A stretch of DNA of 64,000 nucleotides, taken from NCBI GenBank assembly GCA_905182995.1, contig CAJJDP010000010.1, positions 434,001 to 498,000 on the forward strand. Direction: 5' to 3'. The stretch comes from Paramecium octaurelia. Its lineage: Eukaryota > Ciliophora > Oligohymenophorea > Peniculida > Parameciidae. The notes beneath the pieces are model-generated. The model did no database searches and was not told the DNA's origin. It was given only the letters and a program-made list of their open reading frames with translations. A program made the position numbers and the translations under genes. Positions 11,925-28,633 of this stretch are shown piece by piece; the first letter of the stretch is position 1; each line of letters opens with the position of its first letter.

Positions 11925-13398
11925 ATGAAAAGATTAGCACATAGAAGAAGAGAGCCAACTTAAACTACTACTTGTGTATTAATTGGACAAATTTTAGTTT
12001 AGTGATCATAAGACTGAATAGGATGAACCAAAATAAAAAGATGACAGACTCAAGAATTGGAACATTATGTTTGGCAATTTCTTAGGTGAAGGACTGGTTA
12101 GATAAAAGAAAAGAAATAAACATATCGATCCTGCGTTTTTGAGAGAGGCTCCGATCTTTTGTGGGAGTAATGTGTACAACAGTCCTTCAGTAAGGGACAA
12201 TTTTGAAAAATTTATCAAAGGTGAAATATCAGCTTGTGAGTTTTTAACACGTAAAAATTAGTCAGAATTGCTTGATCGACAAAGACCTAATTCTCCTAAA
12301 AAATTCAAACTTTTTAGAATTGATAAAGATAAAAATCATGGGAACGATAATCCTAAGCAATCTGGTTTCCTCAAATTACTGAAAGACAAATCAGAGGAAA
12401 TCTCTAAAAAATCAAGGATTGAATCTAGGTTTGCTGTTTTAAGAAATTTAATTGAACATAAGATAAAATTAAAAGAAGAGGAAGATATTATAAAAAGAAG
12501 CCGGGAATTGAAAAATGTTGGTGTTATCAAACAAATGTATGATATAAGTGATGAATATATCAAATTGATATCTAGGAGATATATGGAAAAAAAAATAACT
12601 CCAACAATTTAAAAAAGCATTGTTAAAGGAAGCCAAATTAAATTAATTTAACACTAAAATCCATATCAAAATTAAAAAACAGCTACATATGAAAATGAAG
12701 CTAAAAACAAATATGATCCTCCTACCTAAATATCTGCGATCAAACTTTAAATAAATTAAAAAGCAAAAGAATATATTGATGAATTACAAACTAGAGATTT
12801 CATTCAAAATGAAAAAGCCAAAAAAAAAATATTCCAAAACTCTTAATATAAAAATATAGTTCATTAGCAATCTTAATCTTTGCATAGTCTTAGGAATGTC
12901 AAATAAATAGTTCCATTTATTAAATAGAACTACTTAAAAAATCAATATATAAATAATGATTTAGAACTGATTAAATATATTACTGATTTTCAAGTTGAAG
13001 ATCCTTTTCATGATAAAGAGATTTAATCTAAAGTGAGGAAGTCTTTGCTTATTTCTGCAGGGATAGTGCCTCACAATTAAATTTAAAAAGTACCTTAGAA
13101 AATTCATAAGCAATCTTACTTGAATCTAAATGACGGGGTATCACAAAAATCTTCGAGATCAATTAATGATTCTTTAAATTCGATGTACGAATTTAATGTA
13201 GACTCATTATATAATTAAAGCATAACTTTACAAAATAAATTACTGGAAAAATAGCCTGAAGGTTTTAGTAAAACTATAAGATCAATCCAAAAGAATGAAT
13301 CCATCAAGAGGTAAATACTCTATTAATAATTTAGGGAAATCATTTAAAGAAATGTCTAGAAATTAGAGGGTCTCAAGAAACTGAAAATTGGTGAATGA
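11925..13398 (+). CDS. Hypothetical basic protein, ciliate-type
   Basis: Predicted 483 aa with one 22-nt intron close to the start. Not recognised. It begins MKRLAHRRREPTQTTTCFSD. A moderately conserved-looking block follows (FGNFLGEGLVRQKKRNKHID, then PAFLREAPIFCGSNVYNSPS). A long Lys/Gln/Ser-rich region with helical stretches comes next (SRFAVLRNLIEHKIKLKEEE), and a helical C-terminus ends EGLKKLKIGE. No membrane segment or signal peptide. If translation instead starts at the downstream ATG near 12068 (MFGNFLGEG), the first intron would lie in the 5' UTR and the divergent spacing to the J-protein gene would be normal. Confidence 0.65.
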
Positions 13399-13544
13399 GT
13401 TACCTGAATAAACTGAATACATTTTTTATATATCCATTACAATCTACAATTTTATTATTAAATACGATAATAAGGTGATCGTGTCATCTCTCAATATGAT
13501 ATATAATTATAAAAATAATTAATTGTTTTCAAGTTTTTATACTA

Positions 13545-15378
13545 ATGAATCCGTCTGAAGAATCAACTATCAATGTGGAGATTAGGAGATCTCGCAATAA
13601 AACTGAGACAAAATGCAAGTCTCAAAGTCCGTAAGTAAAGCCATAATTTATATAATCATAATTACAACATAAAAAAAGTAAAACAAAGGAAAGATAATAA
13701 TAAAATTAAGAGTCATTACCTAATGTAACTAAAAAATTGAACCCTAAATCAACTAGTTTTTCCAAAAAGAGAAATCAATTCAAACCAGCTCCTTAAGAGT
13801 TTTGTTTAAAAGTAAATAAATAAGTTTAAGTCAAATAGTATTTTGTTGGTTGGGGCAATAATGAGGCTTTAGTAAAACGGGTCATGTCTAAAAGGACCCA
13901 ATGGAAAGAAACAACTGACTCTAGTTCAATGTTTGTAAATTTTAAATGGCAACAAAACGAAAGGGGCTATAGATATGAAAGATTGATAGTTAGTTAAAAT
14001 TATAAATAACTTGTTAATCATTTTGAACATCACAAGGAAATTTCAAATAAATCTGATTTGATTAAAAATCTATCTTAATACTGCGAAGTAAATATATCTA
14101 TTTAGTTATTAGAAACATAAACTGAATGTGTTTGATTACAGCCCATTAACATTTGTGATTGATTTCAGTGATGAAAATTGCGACTACAATATCACTTAAT
14201 TCCTCAAGACTTACGAGCAATTCGCACCCAAGAAGCCTACAGCAAAACAGATGTTAGACGTTAAGAGAAGATTAAGGGGAAATTTTACTAATGCTTACTA
14301 AAGAGATTCAAGTTCTTAGTTTTAAAAAATTCAAATGAATAATACATTTTTATCTGAAGATTCCCCCTATATGTGGTTATTAAAGCCTACTTTTTTAAAT
14401 CGAGGAAGAGGGATTTAAATATTTGATAACTTAGAAACTTTAGTTAAGTTGGTATCTGATTTTTAAGAAGGGTTGAAAGAAAAGACTTTGAATCAGAAGG
14501 ACGGATCTTCGGGAGAAGAAGATCCTCCTAAACAGGTATAAAGTGCGTAAGGAACAACTAAAAAGGATCCAAATTAATACATTCGGCAATAACCATCAGG
14601 ACCTTGTATTATAAAATCGCATTCTTTTGTTATTTAAAAATACATTGAAAGACCAGCGTTGATTAATAAAAGAAAGTTCGATATTAGAGTTTGGGGATTA
14701 GTAACGCATGAGTTGGATGCATATTTCTTTTAGGAAGGATATATTAGAACGTCTTCTGAAGATTTCACCTATAATATTGAGAATACTTTTGTTCATTTAA
14801 CAAACAATGCTATTTAAAAGTATTCGAAGAATTATGGAGAATTTGAGGATGGTAATTAACTGTCCTTTAAGAACTATTAGGATTATTTAAAATCATAGAA
14901 TATTGCTTGCAACGTTTAGGATGTAAATTTATCATTAATTTCAGATTATAAATAAAATGAAAGAAAGAATTTGGATGGTCTTTAATTCTGTACGCAGCAA
15001 GATTAATTTTGAAGATAGAAAGTATTGCTTTGAGATTTTTGGATTTGATTTCATCTTAGATTCTGATTAGGAAGTTTGGTTAATTGAGGTCAATACTAAT
15101 CCGTGTATAGAAGAGTCAAGTCCATTATTAAAAATGTATATTCCTCGTATGTTAGATGATGCATTCAAATTAACTCTTGATATCTTATTTCCTCCTTAAT
15201 AGCCTCATAAATAATCTTTGCCATAAATTTGTAATTATCAATTCTAATTCAAGCTCAACTCCCTTAAATCAAGGAAGAATCTCATTCTGAGTATCCAGTG
15301 ATTGGCTATCCGAATGATGAGAATATGTGGATGCTATTGGGTTCATTAAATGATAGGAAAGTAAAGAAAAAGAAATGA
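13545..15378 (+). CDS. Tubulin tyrosine ligase-like enzyme (TTLL, polyglutamylase or glycylase)
   Basis: Predicted 587 aa, three introns (25, 22 and 23 nt). TTLL enzymes use an ATP-grasp fold to add Glu or Gly chains to tubulin tails, mainly on axonemal and basal-body microtubules. Seen here: a basic Ser/Gln-rich N-terminus, YMWLLKPTFLNRGRGIQIFD (nucleotide-binding lysine and glycine loop), SHSFVIQKYIERPALINKRK, KFDIRVWGLVTHELDAYFF, FVHLTNNAIQKYSKNYG and the metal-binding C-terminal signature FDFILDSDQEVWLIEVNTNP followed by CIEESSPLLKMYIPRMLDDA. The EVNTNP(C/S) and PRMLDDAFKLTLD ending resembles the TTLL3/8/10 side of the family, but I cannot fix glycylase versus glutamylase. An acidic/Ser/Lys-rich insert sits between the ATP-grasp halves. 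It ends 39 bp before CPSF30. Confidence 0.9.
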
Positions 15379-15417
15379 TTAAATATACTATTTAAATTAT
15401 TTTAGATTTCCCAAAAA

Positions 15418-15997
15418 ATGTTTAATCCTTCTGGTCCCAAAGACAAGCCCTTATGTATGGAATTTTAGAAAGATATTTGCATGAAGCTTTAATGTCCTTT
15501 AGAACACAAATATTGGCCTTGCCCTGATTATGACAAAGGATTTTGTTATTTGGGTTCTTCATGTGATAAGTTAAAATTGTATCAAAACTTTTAGAAAACA
15601 CATAGTAAGAAAATTATGTATGGATTATGTCTATGGATTCTGTAAGGATGGACCTGAATGCAAAATGCAACATGTCAAATTATTTGACTTGAATGACAGA
15701 ACATAAGAACTCAGATTTACAGAAAAATTTTATTCCAAATTAAAACAAGAATAAGCTACATTCAAATAAAGCGAAATAAATGTTAAACCAGTTATTTGCA
15801 AGTCTTGTCAGGAAGTTGGTCATAAATCAAATGTCTGCAAAAAAACCTTAAGGTTAAGTCCAAATAGAAAAATTTTATGCGGTATATGTGAAACTGAACA
15901 TACGATATTTGATTAAGGCAAAAAATTAGATTGCCAATACAAAATCTCATAGTCATAATAATAATTATTGTTTTTACAATAATCTTCAGAATAATGA
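15418..15997 (+). CDS. CPSF4: CPSF30/Yth1-like zinc-finger protein, mRNA 3'-end processing
   Basis: Predicted 184 aa with one 25-nt intron. Three CCCH fingers are visible: LCMEFQKDICMKLQCPLEH; CPDYDKGFCYLGSSCDKKH (completed only by splicing); and LCMDYVYGFCKDGPECKMQH. A CCHC knuckle follows, CKSCQEVGHKSNVC. CCCH fingers plus a C-terminal zinc knuckle are the layout of CPSF30, the subunit that binds the AAUAAA signal in the cleavage/polyadenylation complex. Most CPSF30 proteins have five CCCH fingers. Only three clear ones plus a late Cys/His segment (CGICETEHTIFD) are seen, so this is a short version. The intron begins GTT rather than GTA, and the Cys/His spacing supports it. Confidence 0.8.
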
Positions 15998-16125
15998 GAA
16001 GTTCATATATATATTTTAAACAATTAAGCTTCAGAGACTCTTGCATATTTCTTATTTATTTTTCGGAGATTAAAAAAATTCTTATAAAAAGGGATAGATT
16101 TTGATTTAAATATCATTTGAATCAA

Positions 16126-17237
16126 TCAAAAATCATAGAATTACTATAATTTTGTAAAGCATTTTAATTAGCTTTTAATTTAGTCAAGGGAATAAAATAG
16201 ATTAAACTTTACTTTGTTTTATTATCCTTCTACTATTGTTTTTAATTGTTATTCTGTAACTTTTTTTCTTTAATCCATACTTTCTGGGAATTTTTTTTCA
16301 AGTCTTTAAACCCAAAATTAGTATAAGTATATCTTTTTTTATAAATTCTGCTCTTTATCTATTAACTATTCCATAATCGTATTGAATTTATTTTCTTCAT
16401 CTGGTTAATTTTAACCTAAAAACTAGGATTTTGTATTTTATTCTAGCCTTGTAGATGTATCAGAATTGTTCAAATTTTGTTATAGATTTTTTACTTCCTT
16501 TTTAAGATCTTCTAGCATTATTCTTTTTCTTTGATTCATATCTAACATTTTATGGAGCAATTTAATAACTTAATCATCATACTAATGTTTTGGAGGAATG
16601 AAAACTTCATCATTTGATATTTTAGGATCATTCCCAAATAGTAAATAATGGAATACACATCCTAAACTCCACACATCGCATTGATACGAATAAGGTTAAT
16701 TATTAATTATTTCTGGAGCTTAATATCCTTTAGTGCTAAGACTAAAAGAGAAATTTACCCAATTTATAAGGAATGAATTCTGATCTCACCATTCACATTT
16801 ACTTTAGCTCTGTCGAAGTCAATTATTTTATAATTTGTGCCATCGTGAACTATATTATCTGGTTTAATGTCTCTATGAAAAATATTTAGACTTTTCAATT
16901 CTAACAATCCCTAAATAACATCCGATAAGCATTTTAGTATTTCTTAAATATTAAATTAATTGGGATCATTTTTCATCATTTTTCTCAGATCATGTTTGCA
17001 AACCTCCTCATAAACAAGTATCTCTCCTTTTTTTTCATCAAATACTACGTCATAAATTTTCACAATATTTGAAAAGTTTTTGTTTTTTAGTCCCATTAAC
17101 ACCTAGATATCTTTGAGTTTTACTTCAAATAAATTTTAATTCTCTTATTATTTATAAGTTTTTAAATAGCGTTGATATGTTATCAATTAGACCTTTTTTC
17201 CTTTTATTTACTATTCTATAACATACCCTGAATTCAT
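16126..17237 (-). CDS. Protein kinase with atypical N-lobe and DFD in place of DFG
   Basis: Predicted 362 aa with one 23-nt intron in the activation segment. The C-lobe is clear: NIFHRDIKPDNIVHDGTNYK (catalytic loop), IIDFDRAK (metal loop, DFD instead of DFG), KGYQAPEI (APE), and YQCDVWSLGCVFHYLLFGND. The N-lobe is unusual: I see no Gly-rich loop near the start (MNSGYVIEQQIKGKKV), and the first recognisable part is NIVKIYDVVFDEKKGEILVY. The ~110 residues after the kinase domain are Gln/Lys-rich and probably coiled coil. It may be an ULK/NEK-like ciliate kinase or a partly degenerate one. Catalytic HRD and N are kept, so activity is possible. It is convergent with the CPSF30 gene. Confidence 0.8.
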
Positions 17238-17438
17238 GAAATAATTAAAAGATATTATAATATTTTATATTTTATTTTTTAAAGAATATAAATAAAGTTT
17301 AGAAATTAACTTAATTACATCATTCATTTCATTGAATAATGCTAAGCTCATTATTAAATTATCTTACTTTCAACAATCAATTTCATATTTTACACAGATA
17401 TGTTTTTTTGGGAAATAAATATCAATCATTATATTAAT

Positions 17439-18971
17439 TCATCTTTTTTTATTAGAAAATTTAAAGATTTTTTCTGGAGTACATTCAAGTTCTATTGATT
17501 CATCTTCCTTTGGACTCATTCTACTCTAGAGTTCATCAGCATAGATGTTAGATTCCTAATAATTGTAATTCATACTTAATCTCCATTGGCAGATTATGGA
17601 ATGGACATTTTAAATTGCTATGATAAAATCTATCGTTAAATCAACTGTGGTCTTTTTTCAATTTTGATAGCTAAGTTCTTTTTACCTTCTGATGCTACTA
17701 ATTGATTTTTATTGATAAGCTTTGGAAAGAAAGCATTCATAAGCAATTAAGATCGCTAAAAGCACGCATCTTTTTCTTCGCTAATGATTTCGTTAAAAGA
17801 ACTAATTAAGCTTCTAGCACTATCCCCTCCTTTTCTCCAATAATGTTTTTTCTATATTTAATCAAATGAGAGACTCAGGGACTCATCTCCGGTCTCAAAT
17901 TTTTCTCTCAATTCTTATATCAGGCGATTGGTTATTTTAATTGTCGAGAAGTATTCAATGAACTTCTATTATAATTAAACATTAGTTTCTAAGAGATCAT
18001 ACAGATTTTCCTTTATCAAATCATATAGATCATTGATTCCTTCAAAATCAGAAACTAATCTAAAAATAGCAATTGAGGCCCGTATTAATATTTTAATCCC
18101 CTTTAACAAGAACATGTTCCAAACTTGAATTAACTATAATATGTAGATATGGTTACTAATTATTGAGGCAGATCGTAGCCAAAAATGACTAAAAACCATC
18201 TTGTTGTTATGATTCCAATATCTATTTTGTTTTATAACTAAATAAATAAAAGAGATTTACAAATTCATCAGAGAGAAATGGTACATAATACCGTAGGAAA
18301 ACTGCAACTGTAAAATTCAGGAACTTGAGTTCATTAAATTAATCTTGGAATATGGTAGCGTATTTCATCTTCTTTAAAATATAATACATAATCCAAAAGG
18401 TCTGTTATTCATTGAGACCGTTAATTAAAAAACAACCAGCAATTTAATTGAATCCTTGTATGTAACCAATTTGCTCTTGTATTTTAGACAAGGCAATTAG
18501 AATTCTTTATAATCTTTATCGATTATGTATTTATTTGAAATATTAATGTTATGAAAAAGTTCGATCGATGTCTTTTTATATATTAGAAGCTTCGACTGAC
18601 TGCTGACATGAGTAATTTTTGTAGTGTTGAGAATATTATAAATTTAATCTCTTGAAATCCATTACCGAATCCCAAAAAATAAATTATGCACATTTTTGAT
18701 CAATTATAAACTAGGAGATTAATTTATGATCCAAGGGCTTGCACAATCTCCCAAATATAGCCTTCTTAAAGTAAATTTTCCAACGTCTGATTTTGAAGAC
18801 TTTTGAGGATAGCTAAAAATTAATGAGACTCAAAGTATCAAGAAAGGAAGTTAAGTATTCAAAAAGTTTTTAATCCTAGATAGTATCAATAAAAGAAGTT
18901 CCAAAGTTAATTTCGTCTCTGTCGTCTAAGACTTTGGGATTTAAGTTGGATGATGTATATTTTTTATTCAT
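17439..18971 (-). CDS. TBC-domain protein (Rab GTPase-activating protein)
   Basis: Predicted 488 aa after three introns (23, 23 and 20 nt). TBC proteins speed GTP hydrolysis on Rab proteins with a dual finger. Both fingers are visible: the arginine finger in NIQKDIDRTFSQH and the glutamine finger in QEQIGYIQGFNQIAGCFL. Downstream, TTRWFLVIFGYDLPQQLLIQ and VWNMFLLKGIKILIRASIAI match the typical 'WF.. IWD.F...G' part of the fold. The C-terminal ~150 aa are polar and uncharacterised. The start ATG overlaps the TGA of the upstream LRR gene in a 4-base ATGA (see findings). An alternative downstream start would cut into sequence that reads like the conserved N-terminal part. Confidence 0.85.
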
Positions 18972-21327
18972 TATTTTTATTAAATAATTTAAGACAATTA
19001 CTTAGTTTTCCTTCTACTAGTAATGGATTCCTTTCCTTACATGGCCTTTATCCTTTCCTCCAGTTGTTTCTTCTCCATTTCTGCTCTCTACAATGCTCTC
19101 TCTTCTGCTCTGTTTAATTGTCTAAGCATTTCCAATCTAGAGTCACTTTGTCCCTTCCGGACATGTCTTTGATCCTTTAACCCCCTTATTTCTTTTTCCA
19201 AACGAGTAATTACTTAATGACATTCAGACATCTTCTTCTGATAATCATTCATCTCATCATCCATCTTAATTAAGTGCGTATTGGATTCATTATCAAATTT
19301 TATTTTGTCGATATCCATTTACCTTGATTACTATTGAATTTATTGCAATCTCGCATCCATATCAGTAGTCTTCTATATTTATTCTATCTTGACTCTATTT
19401 TTCTCTTCAATTGTTTTTTCCAATGTTTAAAGAGATCTTGCTTTTTTTTGTTGATTTTCATTTTAATCTTTTTCCAAGGTAGGCTTCTATTGGATAATGT
19501 TATTGAGTTTAACAATTTCTCTTTTGTACATAGGAACCCTATCAAGTTCATATTTCAATCTATTGGTTTCGATAACCTTATTGATTTAATCAATGTATTT
19601 ATAACTCAACGGATTTTCACAAATATCTAAATTTAATCTAAGTATTCCATAATAATTACATTGATGAATTCACTCTAATAGCTTCACATATTACAATTCC
19701 TGAGGAATCATGAAACCCATTGTCAGGTAACAATAGTGTTGTTAATTAAGTACTTTATTTAATCATGCTGCATAAACCAAGTACACATTTATCTGTCAGA
19801 TTGCATCTCTTCAAATCCAACTTCTCAAAAAACAATCCTTTAAATATACATTCAGCCCCTACATCAGTCAATCTATTATCCCTTAAAATGAGTGTTTTAA
19901 GTGTTCTATTTCTTTCCACTCCATTGCCTATGAAATCTGCTCCTGTAGCATTAATACTACATTTGGCCATGGATAAATAAGTTAATGGGATTCTAGATGT
20001 TAACACATTTTCTATTTCATTGAATCCATTTCCAGAAAAATGATTTTCATCTAAAATCAACTTTTCCAAAAATCGATTTGCACTTAAACTTTGAAAAAAT
20101 TTCAAAATTCCTAATGATTTAATTTCACACCCTGCTAAATTTAATTTTCTTAACATAAAACCACCCTTATCAAAGATCCTAGACAAATAGTCCATACCAT
20201 TATTGCCCAAAGGATTGTAACTCAAATCTAATTCAACCAAATTACAATTTGAAATATATTAAACCATATAATTACAGGCTTCCTCATTTAAATCATTGTT
20301 AGAAACGTTTAAATAGGCTAATGTATGATTTGTTTGCAATCCTGATAGAATGCATTCAAAACCTGCATTCTAGATTGAAGTACCTCTCAATCCTAGAAAT
20401 TGCAGAGGATGATTGTATTTTAAGATAGTTTCAATAGGTTCACAGCCTTTCACAGAGACCTTGTTCCTATTCAAACCATCTTTGCTTGATAATTCAATTG
20501 AGATAATTGAATGCAATGGGATTAACTCATTAAATAAGTAAAATGCGCCATCTGCAGTTATATTATTACTTGAGAAGTCTAAATGAACTATATTTTTATT
20601 GACTTTCAACATCTCAAGCAACTCTACAAGGCCTTCATCTCCAATAGCATTCCTTGCTAATCTCAAGGTGGAAAAATGATTGTTATAGAGTAAAATGTCT
20701 CTGACTGTTTTGGCACTCTCCAAACCTAATTGATTGTCTTCACATATGAACTGTTCATCTACACATAATTTCTTAAATTTTTCGATAAAGAGAACAGCAT
20801 GTTCCGGTTAGTATTCAAGTTCTCGATCTCTACATTTACTGTGATATAGATCTATTATTTAATCCACATCCAAAGTATGTATAACTGTTGACTAATTTAA
20901 TTCTTCCTCCGAGATCTCTCCTTCTTATTCTTCCCTATAATTATACTCAATATTACTTTTAAATATGGATGTTATCAAAACCGTACTTTTTATAGGGCCT
21001 TTGGTTCACTTTCTTTCTGAACATCTTTCTCTAAGATTATTAAATTGTTGCTGTTTTCTCCTAATACTCAATAGGTTTCTTCATCGTAATAGCAGTTGAA
21101 GGTCTTGTCAATCCAGTCAAAGGTCTTAAAGATTAAGTTCTTTGTTGCTAAAGTTCAAACCATTCTCATACTGAGTGATAATTTGAATAATCTCTCATCA
21201 TCTTTGATGTAGGGGGCCTTGATATTATTGTAACCTGCTCATTCTCAGGCACTTAAGCATCAATCAAAGCCTTCTCTAAATTAAACCAAGCATTTAGAAT
21301 TGAAACATTTGATTATGTCCTCTGCAT
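18968..21327 (-). CDS. Leucine-rich-repeat protein with C-terminal coiled coil
   Basis: Predicted 763 aa with three introns (24, 22 and 22 nt). An N-terminal basic Ser/Gln/Thr region (~120 aa) and an acidic helix lead into at least seven ribonuclease-inhibitor-type LRRs: STLRLARNAIGDEGLVELLE, NIVHLDFSSNNITADGAFYL, MVELDLSYNPLGNNGMDYL, LRKLNLAGCEIKSLGI, LEKLILDENHFSGNGF, LTYLSMAKCSINATGADFIG and LKTLILRDNRLTDVGAECIF. From about residue 520 it becomes a long coiled coil (EMLRQLNRAEERALQRAEME). LRR plus coiled coil resembles LRRC45/TCTE1-type basal-body or axonemal proteins, so ciliary work is plausible but inferred. Its TGA stop overlaps the ATG of the TBC gene. Confidence 0.8.
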
Positions 21328-21504
21328 TTAATGAATTCTCTATATAATATATATATATAATCTAAGTTCATTCATCTATAAACATATATGTTAATCAAAA
21401 TAAATTAATGAATTGTTAATAATCCATATCACACTCTAAATATATGCAAATACTCCTTAAACTATTTGTAGTTATCCGACCATCTATTGATAAATGAACA
21501 AACA

Positions 21505-22690
<1,186 letters not shown>

Positions 22691-22801
22691 AAATTTCCTA
22701 AAAACTCTTGTTTTTGCTTGAGTTTCTGACTAAATCAATTTTTTTGATTTGTTGCATATTTTTAATTATGCAATTTAATCCAATAATATCACCAATCTAT
22801 T

Positions 22802-23218
22802 TTGATGATATATCTGCAGTTCAAACTTATGCAAGATAAAATCACTTGTTACTTTATGTTTATAAAAATACCATCTATGATCTCTCGGAATTTGCCTACA
22901 CCCATCCTGGAGGCCTTTAAGAAATATGCACATACGCTAACACAAACATCTCTAAAATCATATTCAACCCCAGAATTCATAAACATTCACCCTTGGCTCT
23001 CTTCAAAATGTCGAAATTTACATTCGGATACATTTAACCACAAAAACAAAAAACCTTACTGAAATCAAAATCTTCATAATCAATACTACAATAAACAAGG
23101 AAGAATCTCCTCTCCGCCACTGATCCAGATTACTTAGCTGTCCCAGAGGATTGTTGCATCGAGAAAGTAAGAAGTATCAAAACACATAGAAGAGTTTATC
23201 ATTCAGACGAATAAATGA
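22802..23218 (+). pseudogene. ORF of about 138 codons broken by one in-frame TGA
   Basis: From the ATG at 22802 the frame stays open for 86 codons to a TGA at 23060-23062. It then stays open in the same frame for another 51 codons to the TGA at 23216-23218. Base composition is less AT-rich than the flanks and looks coding (MISRNLPTPILEAFKKYAHT and, after the stop, SQRIVASRKQEVSKHIEEFI). No intron with GT...AG borders of normal size would remove the internal TGA. No family recognised. It could be a decaying gene copy, a TGA read through, or an artefact. The opposite strand is also partly open, so the strand is not certain. Confidence 0.4.
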
Positions 23219-23439
23219 CATAAATCAAATGAATATATATATCAGACCAATATTTTATTTTATTCTGTAAGTAATAATGATTAATAATTAAACCTAAAAG
23301 AAAGGTCGAAAGTATTTTCCTTTATGTAAAAATGTAAATAAAAGTCTGTTAGTTTATCTTCTAATAATATTAAGGGAAATATTTTGTAAAACTTTATAAT
23401 TGAATTGTTTCTTAATATGTAATAACAAAATTAATTATT

Positions 23440-24932
23440 ATGCATCCTCAATTGCCAAAAATTCATGATAGATCACTATAATATGGTGATAATCCATTCT
23501 ATGTTCCTGATGAATATGAGATATACAAATTGAAAGAGAAATCAAAATAGGCAAGATCTGAAGAAAGACTCAAGTTTTCAAAATTGAAGATTCAAGAAAA
23601 AAGCAAAAAGTAAAGAGGATTCTTCACTGTGAGAACCATAGATCGTTTGGACAGTGAAGAATCGTCATTGGATTAGGAAGAATAGGAAAAGAAGTATCAA
23701 ATGAATATGATTTAAGAAATATAGTGGATATTGCAAATGAAGCTTTAAAAAATAGAGTTCGACAAAGAGAACCCATGTATTAATTTTTGGAGAAGAAAAA
23801 AGAAATGCTGTTGTTTTCAATGCTCATTGATTAAAAGAGAGGAATGATTGATGAATATGAAAAGTTAACAAGATTGCATAGAAAAGGTTTGGAATAAAGT
23901 GAATAATTAATTGATGAAGATATTGAGATGTTTAATAAATTTTTGGAGGCAAATAACAATAGTTCCAGAGATGCAATAAAAGAAGCAGAAAACGAAACAA
24001 GATTAAAATAAGAGAAAACAAATGAAATTAAATTGTTGCAAGAACATAGAACAGAATTAATGACTAAAAATCAATAGAAGGTTGACAATTTAGAGGACTT
24101 AATAAAATACAAAAAATTTCTAGACAAAATAACTCCAAAAGAATTTTAAAAGAAGAATCAAAAAAAGTAGTAAATTAAGAATAGAAATAAAAACAATCCC
24201 TAAGATAATTTAATAAGTTCAGATCTCTAAAAAATATTGGATGATTCCGACGATGAATTCGATTCTTATTTTAAAGATCCTTAGTAGTTGTTTGATATAT
24301 TCTAACAATTAGAAGAGAGAAACCTATTTTTGATAGCAAACACAAAAGAAAGAGAACAAATGGTTGAGGAATTGAGGTCAAAGGTAGATTTGAAGAAAAG
24401 GTAACTGGAGGATAAGAAATAAAATGCCATTTAGAACAAATTGGACTTAGAGAGATAGATAATATCTGTGAATGATTAGATTAAGATCTTAAAGAGTATA
24501 AAGAGTGACAATGAGGGGTTTGAGTCTCTTCGAAATTTAGAGATGATGATTTCGAGAATGTATAAGATAGATCTCAATCCAGAACCTAGAAAGGATATGT
24601 CGGGATTGGAAATGTTAAAAGAAACAGAAAGAAAGTTAGAACAATATATCTTAGAGATTAAGAGATATAGATAGATTGCCCCAGACTTGGTATTAGAAAA
24701 AGAGAAAGGTTGTATTAGAATGAAAAAAGATAAGATGAAATAAGAAAAACAAGAACAAGATTTGATAGAGATGTAAAAAAAGTAGTAGGAGCAATAAAAA
24801 GAAGTTATTATTTAAAAAAGATTTGGAAGACCCATTATGATTAGATCATGGCCACCAAAAGAAGAAAAAGAAGAGCAAGTTGTAACTGAAATCAGTGAGG
24901 AGGAAAAGGAAAGGTTAAAGTATTTTACATGA
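23440..24932 (+). CDS. CFAP100: CFAP100 (CCDC37/MIA1-like) ciliary coiled-coil protein
   Basis: Predicted 489 aa with one inferred 23-nt intron. The central helix block is characteristic: REPMYQFLEKKKEMLLFSML, then IDQKRGMIDEYEKLTR, DIEMFNKFLEANNNSSRDAI, ENETRLKQEKTNEIKLLQEH and YKKFLDKITPKEF. In Chlamydomonas and animals CFAP100 (MIA1) with CFAP73 forms the modifier-of-inner-arms complex, which anchors and regulates the f/I1 inner dynein near the nexin link. The C-terminal third is an additional coiled coil ending in a charged tail. Length is close to family members (500-600 aa). It sits 38 bp upstream of the ubiquitin protease gene on the same strand. The intron donor is GTG, so that junction needs RNA support. 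Confidence 0.85.
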
Positions 24933-24970
24933 TAATTTATATATATATATTCTTTTAATTTATTGTCAGA

Positions 24971-28571
<3,601 letters not shown>

Positions 28572-28633
28572 TATAAAATTAAATTTTTATAATTTGATAC
28601 TTATAGTATATATTTCATTTTCGTGATTCTTGA

